A stretch of 64,000 nucleotides of DNA from RPQJ01 sp963778185 (GCA_963778185.1 CAVZTF010000003.1:1922001-1986000), one strand, 5' to 3'; positions 44,136 to 54,670 are shown, numbered from the stretch's first letter. Translations and numbers: made by a program. The notes: a model not told the origin generated them from the letters alone.

Positions 44136-44191
44136 CCTTGACATCCCCGCCCCGGCATACGACGTTGCGCGGGTTTCCAGGGCCGTCGGAC

Positions 44192-46180
44192 ATGAAGAGC
44201 CCGCAACCGAAGCGTTTCTGGGGTGAGTTGCTGCGCCGGCGCGTGGTGCGGGCCGCGATCTATTACGTGGCGGGCGCTTGGGTCCTGGCGCAGGCGCTCG
44301 ACCTGCTGCTCGACGCCTTCGACGCCTCGCAGTACATGCGCTTCGTCGTCGCCGGCCTGGTGCTCGGGCTGCCGGTCGCGGTCGTGCTCGCGTGGATGTT
44401 CGACCTGACCCCAGTCGGCATCGAGCGTACGCCGGCTTTGCCCGTACCGGCTGCCGACCCGCCCGAAGACTCGATCGCGGTGCTGCCGTTCGCTAACCTG
44501 AGCAACGAGCCGGAAAACGAGTATTTCTCCGACGGCCTGGCCGAGGAGGTCCGCAACCAGCTCGCACGCGTGAAGGGATTGCGGGTGGCTGCGCGCAGTT
44601 CGTCGTTCGCGTTCAAGGGTCGCCACGAGGACGTGCGCGAGATTGGTCGGCGCCTGAACGTCGCCTCGGTACTCGAAGGCGGCGTGCGCAAGCACGCGGG
44701 CACGGTACGCATCGACGTCCAGCTGGTGAGCGCCGCCGACGGCTACCAGATCTGGTCCGAGACCTTCGAGCGGCAGCTCGACGACATCTTCAAGTTGCAG
44801 ACCGAGGTAGCCTGCGCGGTCATCGCCGCGGTGAGGCCGCGTGCGGCCGCCGCGGAGCGCCCGCGGCTCGAGCCCGCGACCCGGAGTTTCGACGCCTACA
44901 ACCTCTACCTGCTCGGGCGCCATCATTTCCACAAGCGCACCGAGGCGGCGCTGCGGCGGGCGATGGACTGCTTCCAGCAGGCGATCGACCGCGACCCCGG
45001 CTATGCGCTGGCATACTCCGGCCTCGCCGATGCGTACACGCTGGCGAGCGCCGGATACTACGGTGACATTCCCGCGGCGGAGTCGATCTCGCAGGCGCTG
45101 CCCGCAGCGCAGAAGGCGCTCGCGCTCGCGCCCGGGCTCGGGGAGGCGTACGCGTCGCTGGGGCTCATTCGCCACAACCAGGGCGACTACGCCGCCGCGG
45201 AGCAGGCGCTCGAGCGGGCCATCGAGTTGAATCCAAACTACACGATGGCCCATGTCTGGCGTGGCCTGGTGCTGACCTCGCAGGGCCGCTACCGCGAGGC
45301 GGCCAGCCACATGCTCGACGCGTTCCGACTCGACCCGCTCTCGCCGATCATCAATGCCAACGTGGGTTTCGACGCGTTGCGCTTCGGCGACGAGACGCAA
45401 GCCTCGGCCCGCTTCGCCGCTGCCATCGAGATCGACCCCGCGTTCCCGGTCCCGTATTCCGGCATGGCGCGCATGAACGCCACGCGCGGCTCGCTGGACG
45501 AGGCGCTGCGCTGGATCGACCGGGCGATCGAGCGCGCGCCAGCGCGAGCGTTCTATCTCGCGCGCAAGGCCCTGATTCTTGCGCAGCTCGGCCGGATCGA
45601 CGCCGCGGTCGCCACGGTCGAGGCGGCCTGCTGCCGCTCCCGCGGCAACCTGTTCGAGGCCGACCTCGTGGCCGGGCTGCGCGTCGTGGTCGGGGATCGC
45701 GCCGCGCTCGAGCGGATCGTGAATTGCGAAGGCGAGTGCACGTGGGCGCCCGCCCAGCGCGCCCAGGCGCTCATTGCGCTCGGCGACCGTGCGGCGGCGC
45801 TGCGGGCGTACGAGGGCGAGCCGCCGGACATGCGCCGCGCGATCAACGACCTCATCAACGACGAATGGGTCTGGCGATTGCCGCACACAGTGAACTACGC
45901 GCACCTGCGCATCGACACGGGAGACGAGGGTGGGCGGGACACGCTGCAGGATTTCCTGGCGCGCGCGGAGGAGATGCGTGCGGCGGGTATCGTGAACGTC
46001 GACGCCCTCTACTGGGTCGCGAGCGCCCATGCCGTCCTGGGCGAGGAGACGCGGGCGCTCGAGCTGCTGGAGGAGGCGGTGGGCCGCGGCTGGCGGCACG
46101 CCTGGTGGGCGCGCGGCGACTGGAACTGGTCCGGTCTCGCGGAGGACCCGCGTTACCGAGGTCTGCTCACGCGCGGCTGA
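44192..46180 (+). CDS. Membrane-anchored TPR protein with a TolB/FlgO-like domain
   Basis: A 662-residue protein. Two N-terminal helices (AIYYVAGAWVLAQALDLL and FVVAGLVLGLPVAVVLAWMF) anchor it in the inner membrane. Residues ~90-225 (DSIAVLPFANLSNEPENEYFSDGLAEEV ... KLQTEVACAVI in outline) match the FlgO/TolB-like domain found in CadC-type and cyclase-associated regulators. The rest is tetratricopeptide repeats. No DNA-binding or catalytic domain is seen. ATG 44192 is preferred to an upstream TTG. The 3' end overlaps moeB by 28 bp antisense. Confidence 0.75.
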   Translation: MKSPQPKRFWGELLRRRVVRAAIYYVAGAWVLAQALDLLLDAFDASQYMRFVVAGLVLGLPVAVVLAWMFDLTPVGIERTPALPVPAADPPEDSIAVLPFANLSNEPENEYFSDGLAEEVRNQLARVKGLRVAARSSSFAFKGRHEDVREIGRRLNVASVLEGGVRKHAGTVRIDVQLVSAADGYQIWSETFERQLDDIFKLQTEVACAVIAAVRPRAAAAERPRLEPATRSFDAYNLYLLGRHHFHKRTEAALRRAMDCFQQAIDRDPGYALAYSGLADAYTLASAGYYGDIPAAESISQALPAAQKALALAPGLGEAYASLGLIRHNQGDYAAAEQALERAIELNPNYTMAHVWRGLVLTSQGRYREAASHMLDAFRLDPLSPIINANVGFDALRFGDETQASARFAAAIEIDPAFPVPYSGMARMNATRGSLDEALRWIDRAIERAPARAFYLARKALILAQLGRIDAAVATVEAACCRSRGNLFEADLVAGLRVVVGDRAALERIVNCEGECTWAPAQRAQALIALGDRAAALRAYEGEPPDMRRAINDLINDEWVWRLPHTVNYAHLRIDTGDEGGRDTLQDFLARAEEMRAAGIVNVDALYWVASAHAVLGEETRALELLEEAVGRGWRHAWWARGDWNWSGLAEDPRYRGLLTRG

Positions 46181-47277
46181 ACTACCGCCGACGGCCTGGC
46201 GCACACCGCGCAGGCGGGATCGCGCAGGATCTCGAATTCGCTGAAGCGGCCCTGCAGCGCGTCGAAGTGCAGCAGACGTCCGCAAAGCGGCGTGCCCACG
46301 CCGAGCAGCAGTTTCAGCGCTTCGGTGGCCTGCAGCATGCCGATCGTCCCCGGCAGCACACCGAGCACGCCTGCCTCGACGCAGGACGGCGCGAACCCGG
46401 TCGGCGGCGGCTCCGGATAAAGGCAGCGGTAGCAGGGCCCCGCCGCCGTGGCGGCGCCGAAGACCGTCACCTGCCCTTCGAAGCGGAACACCGAGCCGTG
46501 CACGTCCGGGACGCCGAGCTGCACGCAGGCATCGCTCACGAGGTAGCGCGTCGCGAAGTTGTCGGAGCCGTCGAGGACGACGTCGTGGCCGGCGACGATG
46601 TCGCCGACGTTTCCAGCGTCGAGCCGCACACGCAACGCGTTCACTTCGATGCCGGGATTGAGTGCGGCGAGGGTCGCGCGCGCCGAGTCGACTTTCGGTT
46701 GCCCGATGCGCGCATCCGTGTGCAGCACCTGTCGCTGCAGGTTGCTGCGCTCCACGGTGTCGTCGTCGGCGAGCGTGATGCAGCCGACGCCCGCCGCTGC
46801 AAGGTACAGGGCGGCCGGCGAACCGAGACCGCCCGCGCCGACGATCAGCACCCGGCTCGAGAGCAGCCTGCGCTGCCCGGCCTCGCCGACCTCCGGCAGC
46901 ATCAGTTGCCTTGCATAACGTTCCCGGTCGAGATCGTCCGCCGCTTCCGCGACCTGCACCGGCAGCCCCTCGCGTCGCCATCGCGAGTAGCCTCCCGCTA
47001 CGGAACGCACGTCGCCGAAGCCCAGCGCCGCGATGCGTCGCGCGGCGGCCTGCGAACGGACGCCGCTCGCGCAGATGACGAGCACGGGAGCGTCGCACCG
47101 GGCGATCTGCGCAATGCGGCTGTCGAGTTCGCACGCAGCAACCGCCACCGCTCCGGCGGCAAACCCTGCCGCGAGTTCCCCCGGCTCGCGCACGTCGACG
47201 AGGACGGCACCGCGACGCATGAGCTCGAGCGCGTCGGCGGGTTCGACTTCGGCGACGGGGTCTGGTGCCGCTGACAT
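46153..47277 (-). CDS. moeB: Rhodanese-MoeB fusion, molybdopterin-synthase adenylyltransferase
   Basis: Activates the C-terminal glycine of MoaD-type sulphur carriers. The 374-residue protein has an N-terminal rhodanese domain (about 10-110, active-site loop CASGVRS with C69) and a C-terminal E1-like domain with VGAGGLGSPAALYL, DGSDNFATRYL and two CxxC-type zinc sites (CYRCL, CAVC). In eukaryotic MOCS3 the order is the reverse. The rhodanese cysteine could deliver sulphur for thiocarboxylation. The ATG is 2 bp from the end of the moaD-like gene. Confidence 0.9.
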   Translation of the reverse strand: MSAAPDPVAEVEPADALELMRRGAVLVDVREPGELAAGFAAGAVAVAACELDSRIAQIARCDAPVLVICASGVRSQAAARRIAALGFGDVRSVAGGYSRWRREGLPVQVAEAADDLDRERYARQLMLPEVGEAGQRRLLSSRVLIVGAGGLGSPAALYLAAAGVGCITLADDDTVERSNLQRQVLHTDARIGQPKVDSARATLAALNPGIEVNALRVRLDAGNVGDIVAGHDVVLDGSDNFATRYLVSDACVQLGVPDVHGSVFRFEGQVTVFGAATAAGPCYRCLYPEPPPTGFAPSCVEAGVLGVLPGTIGMLQATEALKLLLGVGTPLCGRLLHFDALQGRFSEFEILRDPACAVCARPSAVVQPRVSRPR

Positions 47278-47279
47278 CG

Positions 47280-47558
47280 TCAGCCGCCCGCTACCGCGGG
47301 AATGATGCTCATGACGGCGCCTGCCGCGACCTTCGTGGCAAGACCGTGCCGTCCGCGCACGTTGACAGGGCCGACGAATATGTTCACGTAGGGGCGCAGC
47401 TCGCCGTCGGGCGTGAGCAGCCGGGGCGGCAGGTGGGGATGGTGCTCGCCGATACGCCGGATCACCTCGCCGACCGTGCCGGCGGCGACGCGAATTTCCT
47501 CGCGTCCGTCGGCAAACGCGCGGAGCGGGCCCGGAATGCGCACGGTGACCTCGGTCAT
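47280..47558 (-). CDS. MoaD/ThiS-family sulphur carrier protein
   Basis: A 92-residue ubiquitin-like carrier that ends in Gly-Gly (IPAVAGG), the residue pair adenylylated and thiocarboxylated by MoeB-type enzymes. VRIPGPLRAFADG and the PYVNIFVGPVNVR region are typical. The adjacent rhodanese-MoeB makes it a probable molybdopterin synthase small subunit. It may instead be a MoaD-related carrier for another pathway, since no moaE is in the window. Confidence 0.85.
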   Translation of the reverse strand: MTEVTVRIPGPLRAFADGREEIRVAAGTVGEVIRRIGEHHPHLPPRLLTPDGELRPYVNIFVGPVNVRGRHGLATKVAAGAVMSIIPAVAGG

Positions 47559-47603
47559 GGCGGGATTGTAGGACCCGCACCCGCCGAGGTCACGGCGAGC
47601 CGC

Positions 47604-48359
47604 CTAGCGGCGGACGACCGCGACGACAGGTGCGTCGTGGCGGCGGAGGCAGGCCAGGACCACGCGCTCGAGCGCGGGGTCGAGGTCGAGCGCCATCTCG
47701 GCCGCTGCCCGGGCGAGCGCCGCGCGTTCCGCGTCGTCCACCATGTTGATCAGCGGTACGAACCGTCGGCCCGCGCTGGCCTTGCGCAGCCCCTCGGGGT
47801 GGACGATGAGCCGCGCGAGGTGCGCCGGCTCGATCGTTCCGTGCTCCGCGAGGCCCGTGACCCGCGTGATCCGCCCGATGCGGTGCGCGACGCGGGAATC
47901 GAGCGGCGCGCCGATCGCACGCGCCGAGACGACCGCTACGATCGTAGTGCAACCGCCCGGCAGGGCCGGTTCGTCGTCCTCCGGCGCCTTGATCCAGCGC
48001 ATTCGCGCGCCGTCCGCCTTGACGTAGGTGGCGGCGAAGCGCTGCTCGCGGTGTGTCCGCTCGATCACGTCGCACGGCACCCCCGCGTAACGGCCCGGCT
48101 TGTCGCTCGGGCAGGCGTACGCGACTTTCGCGGCGGCATCGAGCGAGGCGATCCGCGCGGGCAGGCGTTCGGGGTGGTCGATGGCGGTGACGAAGCCGAG
48201 CTCCTCGGGGAAGTGCGCCGTGAACACCGTCGCCGTGAGCGCCACTCGCGAGGGGTGTCGCGCCGCGAGGTGCTGCAGCACAGTCTTCTTGCCGCCCGCG
48301 CCGACCGCGCAGACGATTCCCTCGCGCGCATCGAGCAGGTCCAGCAGCGATTCTCCCAT
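47604..48359 (-). CDS. yqeC: YqeC-type molybdoenzyme accessory protein
   Basis: A 251-residue protein with an N-terminal P-loop-like CAVGAGGKKTVLQHLA, the hallmark of the YqeC family, and the central CDVIERTHREQRFAATYVKADGARMRWIKAPEDDEP (in outline). Family members are tagged as accessory to selenium-dependent hydroxylases, but they also occur without selenium genes. Here it is inside a Moco operon, so a role in cofactor maturation or insertion is inferred. Confidence 0.8.
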   Translation of the reverse strand: MGESLLDLLDAREGIVCAVGAGGKKTVLQHLAARHPSRVALTATVFTAHFPEELGFVTAIDHPERLPARIASLDAAAKVAYACPSDKPGRYAGVPCDVIERTHREQRFAATYVKADGARMRWIKAPEDDEPALPGGCTTIVAVVSARAIGAPLDSRVAHRIGRITRVTGLAEHGTIEPAHLARLIVHPEGLRKASAGRRFVPLINMVDDAERAALARAAAEMALDLDPALERVVLACLRRHDAPVVAVVRR

Positions 48360-48360
48360 G

Positions 48361-49443
48361 CTACGTGCCCGTCGTGCGCGCAGCCGCGACGCTCAGGATG
48401 CGGGGCAGGTAGGCCGCGGCCAACTGCCAGTGCGCGCCGCCATCGCGGCTCGCAAAGAGGTGGCCCGTCGAGGTGCCGAAATAGACCCCGCAAGGCTGCT
48501 CATCGTCGGTGTCCATCGCGTCGCGCAGTACGGTGGCGTACACGTGCTCCTGCGGGAGGCCGTCCGATACCGAGATCCAGTTCGCCCCGCCGTCGCGGCT
48601 GCGGAAGACGCGCAGCTTCGCATCGACGGTGATCCGCAGGTGTGCGCCCTGCTCGGGTACCTGGAACACCGTGTCGGGATCGTTGGGGTCGCAGGCGAGT
48701 GCGTAGCCGAAATCGCTCGGCAGGCCGTCGGTGATCTCGGTCCAGTGGCGGCCGCCGTCGTCGCTGCGGTAGGTGCCGTTGTAGCACTGCCGGTAGAGCC
48801 TGGTTCCGTCGCGCGGATGCCTGACGATCCGGTGCACGTTGTGGCCGGCGACCGGGTAGCGCTCCGGCAGGTTTTCGGCGCGCACGCCCACGTTGGCTGG
48901 CGACCACGACGAGCCGCCATCGTCGCTGCGGTAGGCGCCGCCCGCGGAAACGGCCACCACCATGCTGCGCGGCTCGCGACGGTCGATGCAGATTGAATGT
49001 ACCGCGAAGATGCCGCGCGAGGGCTCCCAACTGCTGCGCGTCGGGTGCTCGTTCAGGGCCTCGACCGGGCGCCACGTGGCGCCGCGATCGGCGCTCACGA
49101 ACAGCCCTGCCGGGTCGATGCCCGCGTAGAGCCGCCGGCCGTCGGGTGTCCAGGCCAGGGACCAGATGGCCTTGAGCGAGTCGCGGTGGCGTCCGGCGGG
49201 GTGGTGCGGGACTGCGTCGAGACTGGCCCATGTCGAGCCGCCGTCGTCGCTGCGAAAGATGTGTGCGCCCCAGACCGAGTGACGCACGGCGGCGTGCAGT
49301 TCGCGGGGCAGGCCAGGCGTCGCGACGACCTGCAGGACCTCCTGTCCGGCGAGGTGGGGCCCTTCGACCTGCCAGGGGCCCGCGCGCGCGGGCGAGCGCG
49401 CGCTGAACAGGCCCTTGTCGGTGCCGACGTACAGCGTCGTCAC
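48361..49443 (-). CDS. BNR-repeat beta-propeller protein embedded in the Moco operon
   Basis: A 360-residue protein with at least five sialidase-type Asp-box repeats: FRSDDGGSTWASL, VSADRGATWRPV, YRSDDGGSSWSPA, YRSDDGGRHWTEI, FRSRDGGANWISV and FASRDGGAHWQLA. No signal peptide is visible, so it is probably cytosolic. Catalytic residues of true sialidases were not identified. It starts with GTG overlapping the moaB stop (GTGA) and ends 1 bp before yqeC, so it is firmly part of the operon; its role there is unknown. Confidence 0.85.
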   Translation of the reverse strand: MTTLYVGTDKGLFSARSPARAGPWQVEGPHLAGQEVLQVVATPGLPRELHAAVRHSVWGAHIFRSDDGGSTWASLDAVPHHPAGRHRDSLKAIWSLAWTPDGRRLYAGIDPAGLFVSADRGATWRPVEALNEHPTRSSWEPSRGIFAVHSICIDRREPRSMVVAVSAGGAYRSDDGGSSWSPANVGVRAENLPERYPVAGHNVHRIVRHPRDGTRLYRQCYNGTYRSDDGGRHWTEITDGLPSDFGYALACDPNDPDTVFQVPEQGAHLRITVDAKLRVFRSRDGGANWISVSDGLPQEHVYATVLRDAMDTDDEQPCGVYFGTSTGHLFASRDGGAHWQLAAAYLPRILSVAAARTTGT

Positions 49444-49976
49444 TTTTCCAGCAGCCGCGGCATGAGCTCGACGAGGTTGCAGGGACGCGTGCGGTAGTCG
49501 AGCTGCGCCTCGATCAGTTCGTCCCAGGCGGTGGCGCAGGCGCCCGAGGAGCCGGGCACGCAGAAGACGTAGGTCGCGTTCGCGACGCCCGCCAGTGCGC
49601 GCGACTGCATGGTCGAGGTACGGATCTGGGCGAAGGAGATCGAGCGAAACATCTCGCCGAAGCCCTCGATGACCTTGTCGAGCAGCGGCAACACCGCCTC
49701 GGGCGTGCCGTCGCGACCGGTCACGCCGGTGCCGCCGGTGGCGATGACCGCGTCGACCGCGGTGTCGGCGATCCACCGCGAGACCGCCGCTCGGATCTGG
49801 TAGACGTCGTCGGGCACGATGAGCTTCCCGGCGAGGCGGTGGCCCGCCTTCGTCAGCCGCTCGACCAGCAGCCGCCCGGACTTGTCCGTCGCCTCGTCGC
49901 GGGAGTCCGAGACGGTGAGCACCGCGATGTTGATCGGGCGGAATTCGCGTTCGCTGCCGCCGTGCGCATGGGTCAT
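49440..49976 (-). CDS. moaB: Molybdopterin adenylyltransferase-like protein MoaB/Mog
   Basis: A 178-residue MogA/MoaB-fold protein that binds molybdopterin and may adenylylate it before metal insertion. IAVLTVSDSRDEATDKSG, VIATGGTGVTGRDGTPEAV and CVPGSSGACATAWDELI are family motifs. ATG 49976 has a strong GGAGG site; a longer frame to 50018 lacks one. It sits between moeA and the BNR gene in the Moco operon. Confidence 0.9.
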   Translation of the reverse strand: MTHAHGGSEREFRPINIAVLTVSDSRDEATDKSGRLLVERLTKAGHRLAGKLIVPDDVYQIRAAVSRWIADTAVDAVIATGGTGVTGRDGTPEAVLPLLDKVIEGFGEMFRSISFAQIRTSTMQSRALAGVANATYVFCVPGSSGACATAWDELIEAQLDYRTRPCNLVELMPRLLEK

Positions 49977-50001
49977 GGATCCTACCTCCGCCGCTGTGCC
50001 G

Positions 50002-51285
50002 TCAGACCAGTCCCGCAAATGGCTGGACGTTCACGGTCATGCCGGGCTGTACTTCTTCCTGGTCGATCGGCAGCACGATGAAGCAGTTCGCGTCCGTCAT
50101 CGAGTGCAGGACACCGGCGCCCTGGTGGCTCGTGGGCCGCACTACGTAGCGGCCGCCCTCATCGAGCCCCAGGATGCCGCGCTGGAACTCGACGCGTCCC
50201 GCGCGCTTGCGGATTTTCGCGAGGCAAGTGGCCGCCAGCAGGATCGGCGGATCGTTGCGCCTGGCGCCGGTGAGCTTCACGAGCGCGGGCTGCACGATCT
50301 GGTAGAACGTCGCCATCACCGACACCGGGTTGCCGGGCAAGCCGAAAAAGAGCGCGTTGCCGACGCGGCCGAAGGTGATCGGCTTGCCGGGCTTCATCGC
50401 CACCTTCCAGAACGCTACCTCCCCGAGACGCCGCAGGGTCTCGACGACGAAATCCGCCTCGCCGACGGAGACGCCGCCGGAGGCGACGATCGCATCGGCG
50501 CGCGCCGCCGCCTCGTCGATGGCGCGCTCGGTGTCCTCGCGCCGGTCGCGCACCACGCCGAGGTCGATCACCTCGAGGCCGAGCCGCGCGATCATGCCGT
50601 GGAGACTGTAGCGGTTGCTGTCGTAGATCTGCCCTTCGGCGAGTTCCTCCCCGGCTGAGCGCAGTTCGTCGCCGGTCGACAGGATCGCCACTCGCGGCCT
50701 GCGCAGGACCGCAACCCGACCGATCCCGATCGAGGCGATGAGTCCCAGGTGAGCCGGCTGCAGCAGCGTGCTCGCGGGCAGGGCGACGTCGCCGGCGCGA
50801 ATGTCCTCGCCGGCCTTCCGGCGATGCTGGCCGGGCTTGTGGCCGGCGGCGACGACGACGGTGTCGCCCTCGACGCGCACGTGTTCCTGCATCACGACGG
50901 TGTCGGTGCCCGACGGCAGGGTCGCGCCAGTCATGATGCGCGCGCACTCGCCTGGGCCGACGGTCGCGGCGAATGGCCGGCCGGCCCACGAGGTGCCGAC
51001 GACTCGCAGCGAGCGCGTGCCCTCGGACGGCAGGTCGCCGCCCGCGAGGGCATAGCCGTCCATGGCCGAGTTGGTGTGCGAGGGCACGTCGACCGTCGAG
51101 CGCACCGGCTCGGCCAGCACGCGGCCGAGAGCGGCGCGCAACTCGACCGTTTCCGCGTCCGCGACCGGCTCGACGGTGTCCAGGATCCGGGCGCGAGCCT
51201 CCTCGAGGCGAAGGCTGCGGTGGCCGTGCCCCGGCTCGTCGCAGGGGTCGACGTCGGCGGACAGGGGCGTGGAGCGCTCGTTCAT
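50002..51285 (-). CDS. moeA: Molybdopterin molybdenumtransferase
   Basis: Inserts molybdate into adenylylated molybdopterin. The 427-residue length is standard. Conserved segments include VPSHTNSAMDGYAL, IMTGATLPSGTDTVVMQEH, PRVAILSTGDEL, GGVSVGEADFV and FGLPGNPVSVMATF. It is 13 bp upstream of... the moaB side and follows mobA by 13 bp on the same strand, with cofactor genes on both sides. Confidence 0.95.
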   Translation of the reverse strand: MNERSTPLSADVDPCDEPGHGHRSLRLEEARARILDTVEPVADAETVELRAALGRVLAEPVRSTVDVPSHTNSAMDGYALAGGDLPSEGTRSLRVVGTSWAGRPFAATVGPGECARIMTGATLPSGTDTVVMQEHVRVEGDTVVVAAGHKPGQHRRKAGEDIRAGDVALPASTLLQPAHLGLIASIGIGRVAVLRRPRVAILSTGDELRSAGEELAEGQIYDSNRYSLHGMIARLGLEVIDLGVVRDRREDTERAIDEAAARADAIVASGGVSVGEADFVVETLRRLGEVAFWKVAMKPGKPITFGRVGNALFFGLPGNPVSVMATFYQIVQPALVKLTGARRNDPPILLAATCLAKIRKRAGRVEFQRGILGLDEGGRYVVRPTSHQGAGVLHSMTDANCFIVLPIDQEEVQPGMTVNVQPFAGLV

Positions 51286-51298
51286 CGCCTCATGCTAC

Positions 51299-51919
51299 TC
51301 AGGAGGCCGCGGCATTTGAAAGCAGCAGCGCCTCGATGCGCTGCCGCTCCTCCGGGTCGTTGACGTTCACGAAGCAGCCGGGCCGGTCGCTCATGTCGGC
51401 TTCCGCGAGCCGCTGGCGCTCGAACCAGCGGTCGATCTTGCGGCCGCCCGAGTCCAGGAACGCGCCGAGGTCCGCCGCCAACCCACGCCGCAGCAACAGG
51501 AAGGTGGGCTGCTGGCGGTCGCCGTCATGTGCCACGGCAATGTCCGCCCCATTCGCGAGGAGGGTCGCGTGCATGCGTTCGGCAAGGTCCGGCGCGATCA
51601 GCGGGGAATCGCAGGGCGCCGTGAGCAGGTAATCCGTCCGGAGCACGTCGAGTGCACTCAGCACGCCGGCCAACGGCCCGAGATAGCCCTCGCGCGTGTC
51701 AGGCAAGACGCGATAGCCAAAACCCGCGTAGCGCTCGAGGTTGCGGTTGGCATTGATGAACAACGGGCCGACCTGGGGCGCGAGGGCCTCGAGCACGTGC
51801 TCGATCATCGGCCGGCCGGCGACCTCGATCAGTCCCTTGTCCACGCCGCCCATGCGCCGCGCCTGGCCACCCGCCAGGACGAGGCCGGTGATCGATTCAC
51901 GCGCGTGATTCGATAGCAT
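51299..51919 (-). CDS. mobA: Molybdenum cofactor guanylyltransferase
   Basis: Adds GMP to molybdopterin to give the MGD cofactor used by formate dehydrogenases. The 206-residue protein begins with the nucleotide-binding GLVLAGGQARRMGGVDKGL, followed by APCDSPLI with the metal-binding aspartate. The ATG at 51919 is next to the fold start; longer frames are not supported. It is the first gene of the leftward Moco operon and diverges from the sigma-54 activator gene by about 220 bp. Confidence 0.92.
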   Translation of the reverse strand: MLSNHARESITGLVLAGGQARRMGGVDKGLIEVAGRPMIEHVLEALAPQVGPLFINANRNLERYAGFGYRVLPDTREGYLGPLAGVLSALDVLRTDYLLTAPCDSPLIAPDLAERMHATLLANGADIAVAHDGDRQQPTFLLLRRGLAADLGAFLDSGGRKIDRWFERQRLAEADMSDRPGCFVNVNDPEERQRIEALLLSNAAAS

Positions 51920-52137
51920 CGTTGATCCGGTCCGGACAGGAGCGTTGCACCGCTCGAGGCATTGGATCATGGGTACGGCCGGCGCCAGCCGCAACTGCGG
52001 CGGCCCGTGTTGCCGCGAGGTGCGACAAAATGGCGCTATCACGGCCGCCTTGCGTCATCCTGTCGCGGATCGTAGCCTTACGTGCGACGCCGGGTGCTCC
52101 GATTCACGGTGCACGCGTGGTCGAGGTCGATGCTGGG

Positions 52138-53439
<1,302 letters not shown>

Positions 53440-53472
53440 TACCCTCCAAGTCGTCCACAGCGGGGAAATCGC

Positions 53473-53694
53473 ATGAGCCAGTCGTCCTTCGACGCAGAAA
53501 AATTCGGCGGAGAAATCCGCAAATTCCTGAAGCGGGTCGGGATCACCTCGCAGATCGAGATCGAGAACGCCGTGCGCGACGCGCTCGCCCGCGGCGCGCT
53601 CGACGTGACCGGACCGCTGCGGGCGCGCATGGTGCTCGAGGTTCCGGGCCTCGCGCTGCGCCACGAGGTGACGCAGGACCTCTCGCTCAGCTAG
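53473..53694 (+). CDS. DUF6494 family protein
   Basis: A 73-residue protein whose FLKRVGITSQIEIENAVRDALARGAL segment matches the small DUF6494 family of unknown function. It lies 33 bp after the sigma-54 activator on the same strand, probably co-transcribed, and is convergent with the HTH-PBP regulator gene. Members of the family are often found near formate dehydrogenase or Moco genes (recalled association, not checked). Confidence 0.7.
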   Translation: MSQSSFDAEKFGGEIRKFLKRVGITSQIEIENAVRDALARGALDVTGPLRARMVLEVPGLALRHEVTQDLSLS

Positions 53695-53707
53695 CGCGAA
53701 CGGCGCC

Positions 53708-54670
53708 TCAGGACGCAGACCAGACGAGCGTCCCGACGCCACCGAGGTCGTAGCCGCCGAGCAGCTGCGCGAGGCGCTGGCACTCGGTGCCGCGCAGCTC
53801 GTCGAGCAGCCGGCGGAAGAGTGTGCGGAAGAACACTCCACGCGGCAGCGCGAGATCGAAGGCCTCCCAGCCGATCGGCTGGAAGTCGAGGCCGAACTCG
53901 CGGGCCGCGGCCCGGATGCCGGGCGCCACGTCGGCCTGTCCCATGGCGACTGCGGCTGCGGCGTCGCGCTCGGAATAGGCTCGCGCTGTAACACGCCGGT
54001 CCGCGGGGTCCGCACCATGCTGCGCAATGACTTCCTGCAGGAACCGCTGCGACCCTGCGCCTTCCTGACGTTCAACCCAGCGGACCTGCGGCTTGAACAG
54101 CTGGTCGAGCCGGCCGGTGGACGCCCACAGGTCCGGCGCCATGATCAAGCCCTGTTCGCGGCGGAAAAGTCGCACCAGCACCCAGTCCTCGTGCTGCGGG
54201 TACTGGCGCAGCAGGGCCGGGTGACGCTGGCCGGATTCCGAGTCCGGTCCCCAGTGCAGCGCGCAGAGGTCTGCGCGACGTCGCGCGAGCAGCGACAGGC
54301 CGAGCTGCGTTCCGGTGACCGCATAGCTGATCGACGCCTGTCCGCGCAACTCGGCGCCGAGCAGCATGATCGCGCGATAGAGCAGCGGGTCGTCGCTGCC
54401 CGCGATGACCATGCGGTCCGTCAGCAGGCCGCCGTGGCTGGATTCCATGAGCCACTGGTCGACGAGATGGCGCGGAAACAGCCATTTGCCGGTGAGGCGG
54501 GTCGCCGGGATCCGCCCCTCGTTCACGAGCTCGTACACCTTCTTTTCGTTCAGGCGCAGGTAGCGGGCGACTTCGCGCACGGTCATGAAACGAGGCGGCT
54601 CGGCGGCCGTCGCCTGCGCCGCATCGACCTCTGCCTGCGACGACCTGGGGGTGGACTTGCGAGTGCTCAT
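53708..54670 (-). CDS. Excisionase-type HTH regulator with a periplasmic-binding-protein-like domain
   Basis: A 320-residue putative regulator. Residues ~25-80 form an excisionase/MerR-like HTH (MTVREVARYLRLNEKKVYELVNEGRIPATRLTGKWLFPR in outline). The rest resembles a type-2 substrate-binding domain of the molybdate/tungstate kind (LYRAIMLLGAEL ... ERQEGAGSQRFL ... AAVAMGQADVAPGIRAAAREFGLDF). No signal peptide, so cytosolic. ATG 54670 has GGAGG at good spacing. Divergent from the formate dehydrogenase operon, which it may control in response to molybdate or a related oxyanion (inference). Confidence 0.75.
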   Translation of the reverse strand: MSTRKSTPRSSQAEVDAAQATAAEPPRFMTVREVARYLRLNEKKVYELVNEGRIPATRLTGKWLFPRHLVDQWLMESSHGGLLTDRMVIAGSDDPLLYRAIMLLGAELRGQASISYAVTGTQLGLSLLARRRADLCALHWGPDSESGQRHPALLRQYPQHEDWVLVRLFRREQGLIMAPDLWASTGRLDQLFKPQVRWVERQEGAGSQRFLQEVIAQHGADPADRRVTARAYSERDAAAAVAMGQADVAPGIRAAAREFGLDFQPIGWEAFDLALPRGVFFRTLFRRLLDELRGTECQRLAQLLGGYDLGGVGTLVWSAS

